Below are positions 1 through 8,095 of a DNA stretch of 19,111 bases, one piece after another. Each line of letters begins with the position of its first letter. Position 1 is the stretch's first letter. The translations under genes were made by a program, and so were the position numbers. Source of the stretch: Bacteroidota bacterium (lineage in GTDB: Bacteria; Bacteroidota; Ignavibacteria; T3Sed10-11); assembly GCA_007128495.1 (NCBI GenBank), contig SKXH01000052.1, positions 1 to 19,111 of the forward strand. The letters are read 5' to 3'. Under the pieces are notes generated by a model that had not been told where the DNA came from, did no database searches, and saw nothing but the letters and a program-made list of their open reading frames with translations.

Positions 1-347
1 ACATCCTCCTGTGCATCCCGGTAGGTGGGTGCATCAGTTCGTTGTTCATTATAGTCATCGTCGCGATACGTCCCGCCCACAACGCCGTGACGGTCGGTAT
101 GCACACCGGTGGGTATAGTTACAAAATTCGCTCGCGTGATCGTCGGCATCACTGCAAGCGCTTGCGGGGTAAATGCACCGTCTGCCTGGAGTTCATCAAG
201 AAACGGTGTATGAGCTTCTTCGAGTTTATCAGGCCGCAAGCCGTCTATAATAATAACTGCTACCGCCGCGTCTTCTACAGGGCTTTCACCACATGCTGCA
301 AAAAAGAGCACACATATAAGCATTACAACTGATAATTTCCACTTCAT
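1..347 (-). CDS. Lipoprotein phosphodiesterase / nucleotide pyrophosphatase family, partial (C-terminus beyond window)
   Basis: This is the first 115 codons of a gene running off the left edge; the N-terminus is complete. Residues 1-19 form a lipoprotein signal: a short basic start, a hydrophobic stretch and a lipobox FAAC with Cys19, so the protein should be exported and lipid-anchored. The mature part has VIIIDGLRPD (residues about 31-40), whose Asp is the usual first metal ligand of the alkaline phosphatase superfamily. It then has MPTITRANF, where the Thr before RANF matches the nucleophile of type I phosphodiesterases/nucleotide pyrophosphatases, followed by PTGVHTDRHGV. Families in this group cleave phosphodiester or phosphonate bonds; the substrate here is unknown. 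The ATG overlaps the TGA of the upstream ATPase gene (ATGA), with GGAGG five bases before it. The family call is firm, the substrate is not. Sulfatase-like relatives are an alternative, but they would need a Cys or Ser nucleophile, which is not seen. Confidence 0.82.
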   Translation of the reverse strand, partial: MKWKLSVVMLICVLFFAACGESPVEDAAVAVIIIDGLRPDKLEEAHTPFLDELQADGAFTPQALAVMPTITRANFVTIPTGVHTDRHGVVGGTYRDDDYNEQRTDAPTYRDAQED

Positions 348-2668
348 GCTATCCTCCGGTAATCGATTAATTTTATATTGTTTTTATCTGTTTCATTGTG
401 CAGCGCATCTAAAATTTCTTCTTTTGCGGAAAAGTACAGTATCTGCCATCCCTGTTCCGTTATGTATCGCAGCGTGTTTAACTGTTCATGTAAACGACGT
501 TTATCCGATTTTATAAACGGATCATCGAGAATAAAAAATCCCGTATCGCCTTTTAATAACTCCCACCCCAGCGCAAGCCGTATTGCAAAATACAATTGAT
601 CGTATGCGCCTCCCGAAAGTTTATTTGCGATAAGGCGGTTTCCGTTTGCCTGCACAACTTCGATCGTAGCATTGGTTTGATCGTATTCAACCTGTGTATA
701 TTTTCCGCCGGTAATGCGGTTATAATAATCAGATACCGGCCGGTCGGCTCCGAATAACTCACCGATCTTCTTTTGTTCATCTTCCTGAACGGCACTAAAA
801 ATTTCCATGGCGGTCAACACTTCATCTCGCACCGATTCATGGTAACTTATAAAATCCCGGAGCATGGAACGGATAGCGGTTAGATCGGTAAGTGTATGGC
901 AATAAATATATTCATCTCCGGTTTGCAATATCGTATTGCCTTTTCTTTCAATTTCCCTCATTCGCTCTTCTATCGTGCCGCGCTGTTTTTCAAGAGCTTC
1001 AAGCTCTTCTGTGATCGATTGCCGTTCTATTTGCAAACGTGAGACCTCGCGTTCATCGTAATCTATATTTCGTGCTTTATCTTTATACTGTTCCAGTTCA
1101 TTCACTTTTTCCCGCCAATATTCCACGTTACCGTTTACCGGGCCGGCCCGTTCACCAAAGTCGCGTTTCAATAATGCTGCCTGTGTCCGGATAATGTTTT
1201 CATGTTCGGTCTTTTGTAATAATTTTTCCCGGTAACCGCTGAGCGAATCCTCACCGGATGCATCCCGTATGGAATCGATTTCTTTATTGCAGGATTTGAT
1301 AGAGTGTTCAATACCGGGTATGGTTTCTTGAGCAAGATGTTCCACACGCCGGTGAAGATTTTGCATTTCCGAACGGCGTTCCTGCAAACGTTCGGCTGTT
1401 TGACGGTAATCAGTTTCAAATAATTCGATCTTTTCAGCCATCCGTGGCAAAGAATCGGCATCCAGATTATACCGTGCCGCTTCGGTAATCAGCCGTTGAA
1501 ATTCCGCGGATACGGAAGCCAGGGTCCTAAGAGCCAGATAATACAACGACCCCGATATAATCAACAGGGTAAACATCAAAGCCGTTGTTATATAAAAAAA
1601 GATGCCGGGAGCAATCAGCACACCCACCATCGAGATACCGAAAAGAGCGCCGGAAAGAATGCCGGCAATACCGAAAAATTTCTTTTTCGATTCGAACTTC
1701 GGTATGGCTGCACGTTTTTCCTCATATTGCTTGAGCAGCGGACGTATCGTTTCATCAAGCCCCCGCTTCTTATCTTCATATTGTTTCCAGGTTGCCTCCT
1801 GTTCTTTAACTTCCTTCTGTACCTCGCGAAGTTCTTCCCGCTGTTTTTCCAATTCTTTTACCGATACTGTATGTTCATCGTTCAACCGTTCGATATCCCG
1901 GTCATTATCCCTCCACCTCTGGAGTTCCGACTCATTAAATTGTTTCACTCTTTGTACGTCATCACGGGCGTTTATCAATTTTTCAAGCGCTTCACTCCCT
2001 TTCTCATATTGTTCCCGCAGCCGGGCCTCATTAAGTTCATCCAACTCTCCGGACAAATGCCGCAGACGTTCCTTTAGATAAGCGATGCGTTGTTCCGCCC
2101 TGTCGATATCTTTTGACCGATATTCGTTTATCAACGAATCGATCGTTCCGATCAAAGAGTTTGCATCCTCGATCCTTGATTTCAAACGTTCATCGCCGCT
2201 ATCCTGAAATCTGCCGCCGGGAGTAAGTTTTCCTATTGAGCGTAATGCCTCTATTACATTGTTTATATACCGGGTTCGCAATCCGGTAAGCCGCTCGGTT
2301 ACACCGCTGTAGAATGCCTTTTCGTTCTCGATCGAAAGATCGCTGTTACGAATAATAAAAATGTTGCTGCACTCCCCGGCAGATAATCCGGTAATTGAAG
2401 AAAAAGTTTCTTTACCCGGAAACTTGATTTGTTCGTTGTTCCTGTCGGTGATAACGACATACCCGTCGGGAGCTTCCTCAACACGCTCGATCGCTGCAAA
2501 CTCCTTTTCCTTGGATGCTTTCCCGAACAGGAGCTTTACAAGTGCATCAATGGTAAGGGTTTTGCCGTCTTCATTATTGCCGTAGATCAAATTAAAATCG
2601 TCAAGAATTACTTTTCCCGTATCGCGCAACGGTCCGTATCTTCTGACGGCGTATTCACGTATCCTCAT
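344..2668 (-). CDS. SbcC/Rad50/YhaN-like ATPase with two central transmembrane helices
   Basis: This 774-residue protein is an SMC/Rad50-type ATPase. A Walker A (GNNEDGKT, 30-37) is near the N-terminus. The ABC signature LSGG (684-687) and Walker B FFILDDP (711-717) are near the C-terminus. Between them lie long charged, heptad-rich stretches (about 160-325 and 388-580) that should form an antiparallel coiled coil. At the tip, where Rad50/SbcC has a CxxC zinc hook, there are instead two hydrophobic helices (about 331-353 and 356-381) and no CxxC anywhere. This matches my memory of the YhaN group (YhaN AAA domain) better than classical SbcC, which is about 1000 residues. The gene starts inside the stop of the nuclease gene (ATGA), so the two are probably translated together and act as a nuclease-ATPase complex. 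The downstream lipoprotein gene also overlaps by ATGA. I infer membrane attachment; the cellular role is unknown. Confidence 0.85.
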   Translation of the reverse strand: MRIREYAVRRYGPLRDTGKVILDDFNLIYGNNEDGKTLTIDALVKLLFGKASKEKEFAAIERVEEAPDGYVVITDRNNEQIKFPGKETFSSITGLSAGECSNIFIIRNSDLSIENEKAFYSGVTERLTGLRTRYINNVIEALRSIGKLTPGGRFQDSGDERLKSRIEDANSLIGTIDSLINEYRSKDIDRAEQRIAYLKERLRHLSGELDELNEARLREQYEKGSEALEKLINARDDVQRVKQFNESELQRWRDNDRDIERLNDEHTVSVKELEKQREELREVQKEVKEQEATWKQYEDKKRGLDETIRPLLKQYEEKRAAIPKFESKKKFFGIAGILSGALFGISMVGVLIAPGIFFYITTALMFTLLIISGSLYYLALRTLASVSAEFQRLITEAARYNLDADSLPRMAEKIELFETDYRQTAERLQERRSEMQNLHRRVEHLAQETIPGIEHSIKSCNKEIDSIRDASGEDSLSGYREKLLQKTEHENIIRTQAALLKRDFGERAGPVNGNVEYWREKVNELEQYKDKARNIDYDEREVSRLQIERQSITEELEALEKQRGTIEERMREIERKGNTILQTGDEYIYCHTLTDLTAIRSMLRDFISYHESVRDEVLTAMEIFSAVQEDEQKKIGELFGADRPVSDYYNRITGGKYTQVEYDQTNATIEVVQANGNRLIANKLSGGAYDQLYFAIRLALGWELLKGDTGFFILDDPFIKSDKRRLHEQLNTLRYITEQGWQILYFSAKEEILDALHNETDKNNIKLIDYRRIA

Positions 2669-3726
2669 TGTTTTGCCTCTATCATTGCGCGGATGGCATG
2701 CTCTTGTATTCGCTGCCTTTTTTCAGTATCCAAATCATACGTATCCAGTTTGAACATAAAGGCGGTGAAAAGATCGTCCTCAAGAATATGTTGAATATCG
2801 CGGAATGTAAGCTCCGGAGGATCAAAACCGCGGCTCCTGACAAGCGACGTAATTTGTCGGGCCATTTCCTTTTCACTCGTACCCACCATATTTCTATTAT
2901 AATAACCGTTTACCGTTACCAATACCCGTGCCCGGGGATGGATGTTATCAAGTTTAGTTTCGATCGCCCGTACCGGGTCGGAATCATCAAGTGGGTCGAA
3001 CGTGTGAACTAACTCTTCATAGTGCGGTGAATCTACCGGATACTCGGCAGGCGGTTCACCGACACTAAACAGATTGACCTTGCGTTGCCCGGTCTCGCGC
3101 CGGGTGATGGATACCGGTGAACCTGAATATATAAAATATCCCCCGCCGGGCAGCCGCCGTACATCGAACCGTGTATGAAAGTGACCTGCAAGGACATAAC
3201 CGATATTGAGATCGGTAAAATACGATAACCTGACGGGCATATATCCTGTTTCACTCTCGCCCCCAATGTCGGATTGTTTAAACATTACATCGAGCAATTC
3301 ACCGTGATAGAGTAATACATTACGGGTTTCATCAGACAGATGATTTTTTAATATATGCAGCCGCTCAAGTACCCGGTGTTCATCCATTGATTCGAAGGGG
3401 AGACCATAAAAAGCAACATCATCGATAATATACGGTTCGGTAAGATCGGAGATTACAACCGCATCGCTGCCGAAATACATATCCGCCATCAGTTGAGCGT
3501 CGTGATTGCCCGGGATAATGAGTACCGGAAATCTATTCCCGCTGAAGACATCGCGAATATTCGGCCGCAGGTTTTCCGCATCGAGGTCTTTATCGAAAAG
3601 GTCCCCGCTGATTACAACAGCACCAACGTTTTGTTCACGGGCAATGGAAAGAAGAGATACGAGCGTCTCCCAACGTTCGTCGCCGTAGTTTTTTAAATGT
3701 ATATCGGCAGTATGAAGTATTTTCAC
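2665..3726 (-). CDS. SbcD/Mre11/YhaO-like metallophosphoesterase (DNA exonuclease subunit)
   Basis: This 353-residue calcineurin-like phosphoesterase has the full set of two-metal ligands in order: DIH (8-10), GDLFD (41-45), GNHD (73-76), His141 in YHGE, and GHFH (181-184). This is the Mre11/SbcD/YhaO pattern, so it is probably a Mn2+-dependent DNA nuclease working with the ATPase encoded next. The start is GTG at 3724-3726: the fold begins at once (KILHTADIH) and no other start fits. No clear Shine-Dalgarno precedes it. It lies only 18 bases after the serine hydrolase gene, so it may share that transcript. The C-terminal part (about 260-353) is not conserved enough for me to name and probably forms the ATPase-binding cap. 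Family call is strong; classical SbcD versus YhaO type rests on the unusual partner. Confidence 0.88.
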   Translation of the reverse strand: MKILHTADIHLKNYGDERWETLVSLLSIAREQNVGAVVISGDLFDKDLDAENLRPNIRDVFSGNRFPVLIIPGNHDAQLMADMYFGSDAVVISDLTEPYIIDDVAFYGLPFESMDEHRVLERLHILKNHLSDETRNVLLYHGELLDVMFKQSDIGGESETGYMPVRLSYFTDLNIGYVLAGHFHTRFDVRRLPGGGYFIYSGSPVSITRRETGQRKVNLFSVGEPPAEYPVDSPHYEELVHTFDPLDDSDPVRAIETKLDNIHPRARVLVTVNGYYNRNMVGTSEKEMARQITSLVRSRGFDPPELTFRDIQHILEDDLFTAFMFKLDTYDLDTEKRQRIQEHAIRAMIEAKQ

Positions 3727-3744
3727 AAGCTGTATATAGTCAAG

Positions 3745-5289
3745 TCAATTTTCCTTTTTAAACCGTACGGTACGCGTATAATTTGAGGGATACGCACCCA
3801 CCTGCAGAAGTTCGGGCCGGAGATTGAATTCAACATTCAGCACCGCTGTCTCCCCGGTCTTATCCATATCGAACCATATAAATTTTTCTCGCTGTGCGGG
3901 ATTGCGCCAGACTGCCCGATAGGTGTCGTAATGCCAGTGTTCGAGATCGGCGACAAGCGAATCATCGTCCCAAAACGTAATATACATATTATCATCCTGA
4001 ACGCTGAGAGTAACTTCACCATACAGTGAATCATAATATCTTCCTGACCGCGCGGAAACAGGCAGCGAAGGTTGTGTATTTTTGACGCGGGCATTGTGAA
4101 TTTCCTCGCGTCTTTGTTGTACCTGTTTGTACTCCTCTTCATACTCCGTCAGGTATTTTTCATGCCAATCCTTTTCATCCGGTACACCGAGGAAAGAATC
4201 GATCACGTGGTTGACAAGTGCGTTCTTAAAATCATTGAAAATGTTGGTAACAACGACAATACCGAGATTTTCTTCGTGTACCAGAACAATAATAGAATTC
4301 ATACCATCCGTAGCGCCTGAATGACGCGATATAATGCGATCATTATATAATCGCACACCCCATCCCAATCCGTATGCCGCAAATTCGGTAGACGGGTCTG
4401 TAACCGGTATAACAGACTGCGGCCTGTGCACCATCCGCATCGTTGTCGTATCAATGACCTGAGTACCATCGTATGAACCGGGATCTTCGAGATGGAGACG
4501 CATCCATTGTGCGAGCTCATATACACTCGAATTGATTGAGGCGGCAGACCCTGCATTGTCAAAATCGCGGCGGGGAATTACCTGCACTTCTCCTTTAATA
4601 TACTGATGCGGCCATGCAGCGTTCTCCTCACCGTCGAGATCGTAAATGCTTAAGTTGCTTCGTTCCATACCGAGCGGTTCAAAGATCCGTTCGGCAACGA
4701 ATTCATCCCATCGCTGCCCGCTCACCGCCTCAATCACTTGCCCGGCAACCATATACATCATATTGTTGTAAATATACTCTGCACGAAAACCCGCCATGGG
4801 TTCAAGATACCGGAGTCTGTAGGTCAGTTCATCGGGCCCTTTACCGGTCATAAACTGCAGACGATTACCGATCATTCTTCCAAGACCGCTTCTATGAATC
4901 AGCAGATCGTGAACGGTAATCTCGTGTGTCATCCACGGATAATATAACCGGAAATCGGGAAGATATTTGACGACGGGATCATTCCATTCGAGTTTTCCCT
5001 CCTCCACCAAAATACCGATGGCAGCCGTGGTAAACGCTTTGGTAAGCGAAGCGATTCCGAAGAGAGTATGTTCATCAACGGGTTCTGCTTCTCCGAGCTT
5101 CCGGTTTCCGAAACCCTTTGCATACACAATCTCGTCGTCTTTAACGATAGCAACCGCCAGACCGGGTATTTGCCAGTCGTCCATGCCGTTTTCGATATAT
5201 GCATCAAGACCTGCAAGCGGCTCTCCGGTGTCGTTCCCGAATGCAGTCGTTGAAATCAACAATGTAAAAATAAATACTATTATAAACAT
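3745..5289 (-). CDS. Exported serine hydrolase (beta-lactamase/CubicO family) with C-terminal lipocalin-like DUF3471-type domain
   Basis: This is a 514-residue serine hydrolase of the class C beta-lactamase/DD-peptidase fold. Residues 1-18 are a signal peptide (hydrophobic core, then TTAFG), so it is likely periplasmic. Catalytic motifs are SLTK (Ser81, Lys84), YNN (Tyr174, Asn176) and HSG (323-325), which replaces the KTG box. After a charged linker (about 375-405), a beta-rich tail (about 410-512, starting near SGRYYDSLYGEVTL) resembles the DUF3471 domain found in such hydrolases, including the archaeal D-amino-acid peptidase Pab87. The frame extends upstream to 5352, but that longer start would lie beside a terminator hairpin. 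The ATG at 5287-5289 has GGAG five bases before it and places the signal peptide at the N-terminus. The substrate is unknown; a peptidase or esterase acting on D- or beta-peptides is possible, and a true beta-lactamase is less likely. Confidence 0.85.
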   Translation of the reverse strand: MFIIVFIFTLLISTTAFGNDTGEPLAGLDAYIENGMDDWQIPGLAVAIVKDDEIVYAKGFGNRKLGEAEPVDEHTLFGIASLTKAFTTAAIGILVEEGKLEWNDPVVKYLPDFRLYYPWMTHEITVHDLLIHRSGLGRMIGNRLQFMTGKGPDELTYRLRYLEPMAGFRAEYIYNNMMYMVAGQVIEAVSGQRWDEFVAERIFEPLGMERSNLSIYDLDGEENAAWPHQYIKGEVQVIPRRDFDNAGSAASINSSVYELAQWMRLHLEDPGSYDGTQVIDTTTMRMVHRPQSVIPVTDPSTEFAAYGLGWGVRLYNDRIISRHSGATDGMNSIIVLVHEENLGIVVVTNIFNDFKNALVNHVIDSFLGVPDEKDWHEKYLTEYEEEYKQVQQRREEIHNARVKNTQPSLPVSARSGRYYDSLYGEVTLSVQDDNMYITFWDDDSLVADLEHWHYDTYRAVWRNPAQREKFIWFDMDKTGETAVLNVEFNLRPELLQVGAYPSNYTRTVRFKKEN

Positions 5290-5300
5290 GATCACTCCAT

Positions 5301-5349
5301 ATAAATTAAAAGCGATACACCTACCGCAACGGATGTAAGTGTATCGCTT
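5301..5349 (-). terminator. Intrinsic terminator after the aminomutase gene
   Basis: An inverted repeat has arms at 5310-5324 and 5335-5349: 15 pairs with one G-U wobble and a 10-base loop. On the minus strand the right-hand end runs into TTTTAATTTAT, a U-rich though interrupted tail. It begins 27 bases after the stop codon of the aminomutase gene and ends 12 bases before the start proposed for the serine hydrolase. It should end the four-gene ATP-grasp/aminomutase transcript. The plus-strand reading has a poorer U tract. Confidence 0.75.
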
Positions 5350-5376
5350 CATTTTAAAAACCGGATTAAGTACGGC

Positions 5377-6531
5377 TTACTTCTCGTTTTTCGGTGCCGT
5401 TGTCGTTTTTCGTTTGGGGCGCTTGGCCTTACGCGTACGACGGGGTTTTCGCATGTATTGTTTTTCTATTTTGGCATCGTTCACGCTTTCCTCTTCAACA
5501 TCGGGATAAGTGAAGATATCATATTTATAATTCCTGAGTATGATATCGTTACCGTTCCTGCCGAGCACGTATTGCGGAAGGAGCGGGATCTTACCGCCGC
5601 CGCCCGGTGCATCGATAACGTAATAGGGAATTGCAAGTCCCGATGTATGACCGCGCAACTTATCCATGATTTCCAAACCTTTACTTATCGGCGTGCGGAA
5701 ATGATTCGCGCTCTTGGTTATATCGGCTTGATAGATGTAATACGGACGAACACGCATGGCGAGTAATTTACGCATCAGCTCGAGCATCACATCAGGATCG
5801 TCATTTACGCCTTTCATAAGCACCGCCTGATTACCGACCGGGCAGCCGGCATCGACCAGCATATCGCATGCTTTTTTGGCTTCGGGCGTGCATTCCCACG
5901 GATGATTGAAGTGCGTGTTCACATAAATCGGATGATATTTTTTTATCACCTCAATGAGCTTCGGCGTTACACGCTGCGGAAGCACGCACGGCATTTTGGT
6001 TCCGAGACGGATAATCTCAACATGTGGAATATCACGCAATCCTTTCAGGATTTTCTCGAGCATATAATCGGTGAGCATCAGCGGATCGCCGCCGGAAAGT
6101 ATCACATCGCGTATTTCAGGATGCTCTCTTATATAGTTGAGTCCGTCCTGAATGAATTTCATACTGATCTTATCGGAATCGCCGACTTTCCGTTTCCGGG
6201 TACAGAAGCGGCAATACATAGAACATTGGCTGGTGGTGAGGAAGAGAACACGATCGGGGTACCGATGGGTAATACTCGGCACCGGACTATCAGCATCCTC
6301 ATTGAGCGGATCCTCGGGGAATTCATTTTCTTCCAGCTCTATTTCATCGGGAATACATTGTAACCAGATCGGATCTCCAGGATATCTGATCAAACTCAGA
6401 TAGTACGGGTTAATACGAATATGAAACAATGTATTCAGCCGTTCGGCAACTTCCGGATCGAAGCCGAATCTATCTACAATGTCTTTTCCGCTGTCGACGC
6501 TCTTGCGCAACAGTTCTTGCCACTGTTCCAT
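5377..6531 (-). CDS. kamA: Lysine 2,3-aminomutase (radical SAM, PLP-dependent)
   Basis: This 384-residue enzyme interconverts L-alpha-lysine and L-beta-lysine using a 4Fe-4S cluster, S-adenosylmethionine and PLP. The cluster motif is CSMYCRFC (Cys103, Cys107, Cys110). The SAM-side GGDP is at 147-150 and the PLP lysine is Lys314 in PGGGGK. Asp270 (in YQAD) and Asp307 (in IDAPGGGG) match Asp293 and Asp330 of the clostridial enzyme, which bind the side-chain amine of lysine; their spacing to each other (37) and to the PLP lysine (7) is identical. Glutamate 2,3-aminomutases have Lys and Asn there. The EF-P-modifying EpmB type has a different cluster motif (CxxNCRYCFRR). A strong Shine-Dalgarno (AAGGAGGT, 6535-6542) precedes the ATG, which overlaps the GNAT stop by one base (TAATG). 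The last 24 residues are an odd Lys/Arg-rich tail. The enzyme is oxygen-sensitive, which suggests anaerobic or microaerobic life. Confidence 0.93.
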   Translation of the reverse strand: MEQWQELLRKSVDSGKDIVDRFGFDPEVAERLNTLFHIRINPYYLSLIRYPGDPIWLQCIPDEIELEENEFPEDPLNEDADSPVPSITHRYPDRVLFLTTSQCSMYCRFCTRKRKVGDSDKISMKFIQDGLNYIREHPEIRDVILSGGDPLMLTDYMLEKILKGLRDIPHVEIIRLGTKMPCVLPQRVTPKLIEVIKKYHPIYVNTHFNHPWECTPEAKKACDMLVDAGCPVGNQAVLMKGVNDDPDVMLELMRKLLAMRVRPYYIYQADITKSANHFRTPISKGLEIMDKLRGHTSGLAIPYYVIDAPGGGGKIPLLPQYVLGRNGNDIILRNYKYDIFTYPDVEEESVNDAKIEKQYMRKPRRTRKAKRPKRKTTTAPKNEK

Positions 6532-7019
6532 TATACCTCCTTCAGGTATTTTCCGAATATGATGAGGTCATCTCCGACGTCATAGTAATCGTGTATTTGA
6601 GCGAGTTCGGAGTAGCCCTGTTGTTTATAAAAATTCCTTGTACGCAAATAGAGCGGCTTGGAAGATGTTTCTGCGATGATCAATCTTCCTTTATGCTCGA
6701 TAACACGTTCTTCGGCAAACTCAAGCAATTGACTTCCTACTCCTTTGCGCTGTCGTGATTGATCTACTACTATCCAATACAGATCGAATGTACCGATGGT
6801 CATCGGATTCGGACCGATTACCGCAAACCCCGCTACCTTATTTCGTTCATCAACGGTAACATACGACCAGTAGTCACTTTCTACAGGATCATCAAGATAT
6901 TCGTCTATAACTTCAATCGCGACCTCGATCTCATCATCACGGAACATCTGTGCATCTTTCAATATAGTACGAATAACATCTTTATCATTTTCTTCTAACG
7001 GACGAATTGAGGTTTTCAT
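6531..7019 (-). CDS. GNAT-family N-acetyltransferase
   Basis: This 162-residue protein is a single GNAT domain. The acetyl-CoA-binding motif A is visible as VVDQSRQRKGVGSQLL, with the pyrophosphate loop Q90-R-K-G93-V-G95. It is followed by a helix and the C-terminal strand region SSKPLYLRTRNFYKQQGY, typical of the family's motif B. It should transfer an acyl group from CoA to an amine. Placed between two amino-acid ligases and a lysine aminomutase, it is a candidate beta-lysine (or beta-lysyl-peptide) acetyltransferase. The known beta-lysine acetyltransferase AblB/YodP is clearly longer, so this would be an independent or reduced version. The ATG overlaps the upstream ATP-grasp stop (ATGA) and the stop overlaps kamA (TAATG), which implies tight translational coupling. 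Family certain; substrate inferred from context only. Confidence 0.88.
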   Translation of the reverse strand: MKTSIRPLEENDKDVIRTILKDAQMFRDDEIEVAIEVIDEYLDDPVESDYWSYVTVDERNKVAGFAVIGPNPMTIGTFDLYWIVVDQSRQRKGVGSQLLEFAEERVIEHKGRLIIAETSSKPLYLRTRNFYKQQGYSELAQIHDYYDVGDDLIIFGKYLKEV

Positions 7020-8095
7020 TTTCTTTCATATGCGAAATGAACTATACGTTTCAACGTTTCACCATGATCCCATCCGTAGACCGATGCAGCCCGCATCAAC
7101 CCCGCATCCCGCGATATATCCGGATTAGGATTTACTTCGAGAACATAAATCGTTCCGTCTTTGGTTACACGCATATCTACCCGGGCATAATCGCGTGTTT
7201 CGAGTATACGTGCACATATAACTGCAGTCCGGCTTAATTCACGCGATAGTTTTTCTGAAATATCAGCCGGGCAGACAGGTACCGTATGTTTATACGCTTC
7301 GTGATCGGGCATCCACTTTGCCTGATAACTTACAATTTTATGAAGATGATCGGGCATCCCGCTGAAATCGATCTCCGAAACGGGTAATGTTATACGAGGA
7401 TCATTACCTACAACAGAAACATTGCATTCTCTCCCTTTAATATATTCTTCTACTAAGGCACCCTGTTTGAACCATCGATGAATATACTCTATACGTTCAA
7501 CCAATTGTTTATTGCTTCTGACAACGGAATCGTTTTCTATACCGGCACTGGCATCTTCATGCACCGGTTTAACGATAAGCGGGTACGGTATGCCGATCGG
7601 TGTTTGTAACGGTAATTTATGAATAATTTTAAACCGGGGAATACGAATTCGATAACTCTTCAGCAATTGCTTTGTTAATATCTTATCGAGACAATTTCCC
7701 AAAGCTTTCGGACCCGCTCCGGTATACGGAATCTTATACAAGTCATATAATCCTGCGACATGCATCTCCGGTTCCGACTCATTGTGAAACGATTCAACAA
7801 GATTAAAGATCACATCCATATTACGCTGTTGCAGTGTCTCAATAAGCAATCCCACGTCGTTCTTCAAATTCAGATATCGCGCCTGCATACCCACATCTTC
7901 GAGCGCATCGCAGATGGCTTCGACCTCGGACTGCAACCCCTCACTCGATATATCGACGACGCTTGTTTCCGTCGTACCCGCGTTTACTTTTTCTTTTTTC
8001 TCAACCATGCCGTCGGCAGTCACGACGGTTTCAGAGTCAGTACCCGGTAAATCAGGGTCATTAAATAATACGAGGACGCGCAATTTTTCATCCAT
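7016..8095 (-). CDS. D-Ala-D-Ala-ligase-like ATP-grasp enzyme, copy 1 (probable amino-acid ligase)
   Basis: This 359-residue ATP-grasp protein resembles D-alanine-D-alanine ligase from about residue 92 on: FNLVESF (97-103), IPYTGAG (122-128), the CLDK entry to the ATP domain (135-138), VKP with Lys176, VEEYIKGRECNV (215-226) and the magnesium site Asp307, Glu320, Asn322 in RVDMR and EVNPNPD. Such enzymes join a carboxylate to an amine through an acyl phosphate. The N-terminal part departs from Ddl: after the first strand there is no glycine/Ser/Glu loop like that binding the first D-alanine in DdlB. Instead there is a roughly 35-residue polar insert (about 15-50). It is therefore probably not a cell-wall Ddl. 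It lies 85 bases after a related ATP-grasp gene and overlaps the GNAT gene by ATGA. No clear Shine-Dalgarno is visible. I infer ligation of beta-lysine or another amino acid. Confidence 0.85.
   Translation of the reverse strand: MDEKLRVLVLFNDPDLPGTDSETVVTADGMVEKKEKVNAGTTETSVVDISSEGLQSEVEAICDALEDVGMQARYLNLKNDVGLLIETLQQRNMDVIFNLVESFHNESEPEMHVAGLYDLYKIPYTGAGPKALGNCLDKILTKQLLKSYRIRIPRFKIIHKLPLQTPIGIPYPLIVKPVHEDASAGIENDSVVRSNKQLVERIEYIHRWFKQGALVEEYIKGRECNVSVVGNDPRITLPVSEIDFSGMPDHLHKIVSYQAKWMPDHEAYKHTVPVCPADISEKLSRELSRTAVICARILETRDYARVDMRVTKDGTIYVLEVNPNPDISRDAGLMRAASVYGWDHGETLKRIVHFAYERK

Noticed and set aside
1496..2077. A 193-codon plus-strand reading frame opposite the ATPase gene
   Set aside because: It lies wholly antisense to the coiled-coil and membrane region of a clearly real gene, has low-complexity Phe/Leu-rich composition expected from reversing charged helices, and shows no known motif.
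3745..5289. Antibiotic-resistance beta-lactamase
   Set aside because: The HSG box, large size and C-terminal beta domain fit the broad serine hydrolase/peptidase group, not class C beta-lactamases with KTG.
5377..6531. EF-P beta-lysylation (EpmB)
   Set aside because: The cluster motif and length fit lysine 2,3-aminomutase rather than EpmB, and neither EF-P nor EpmA is encoded nearby.
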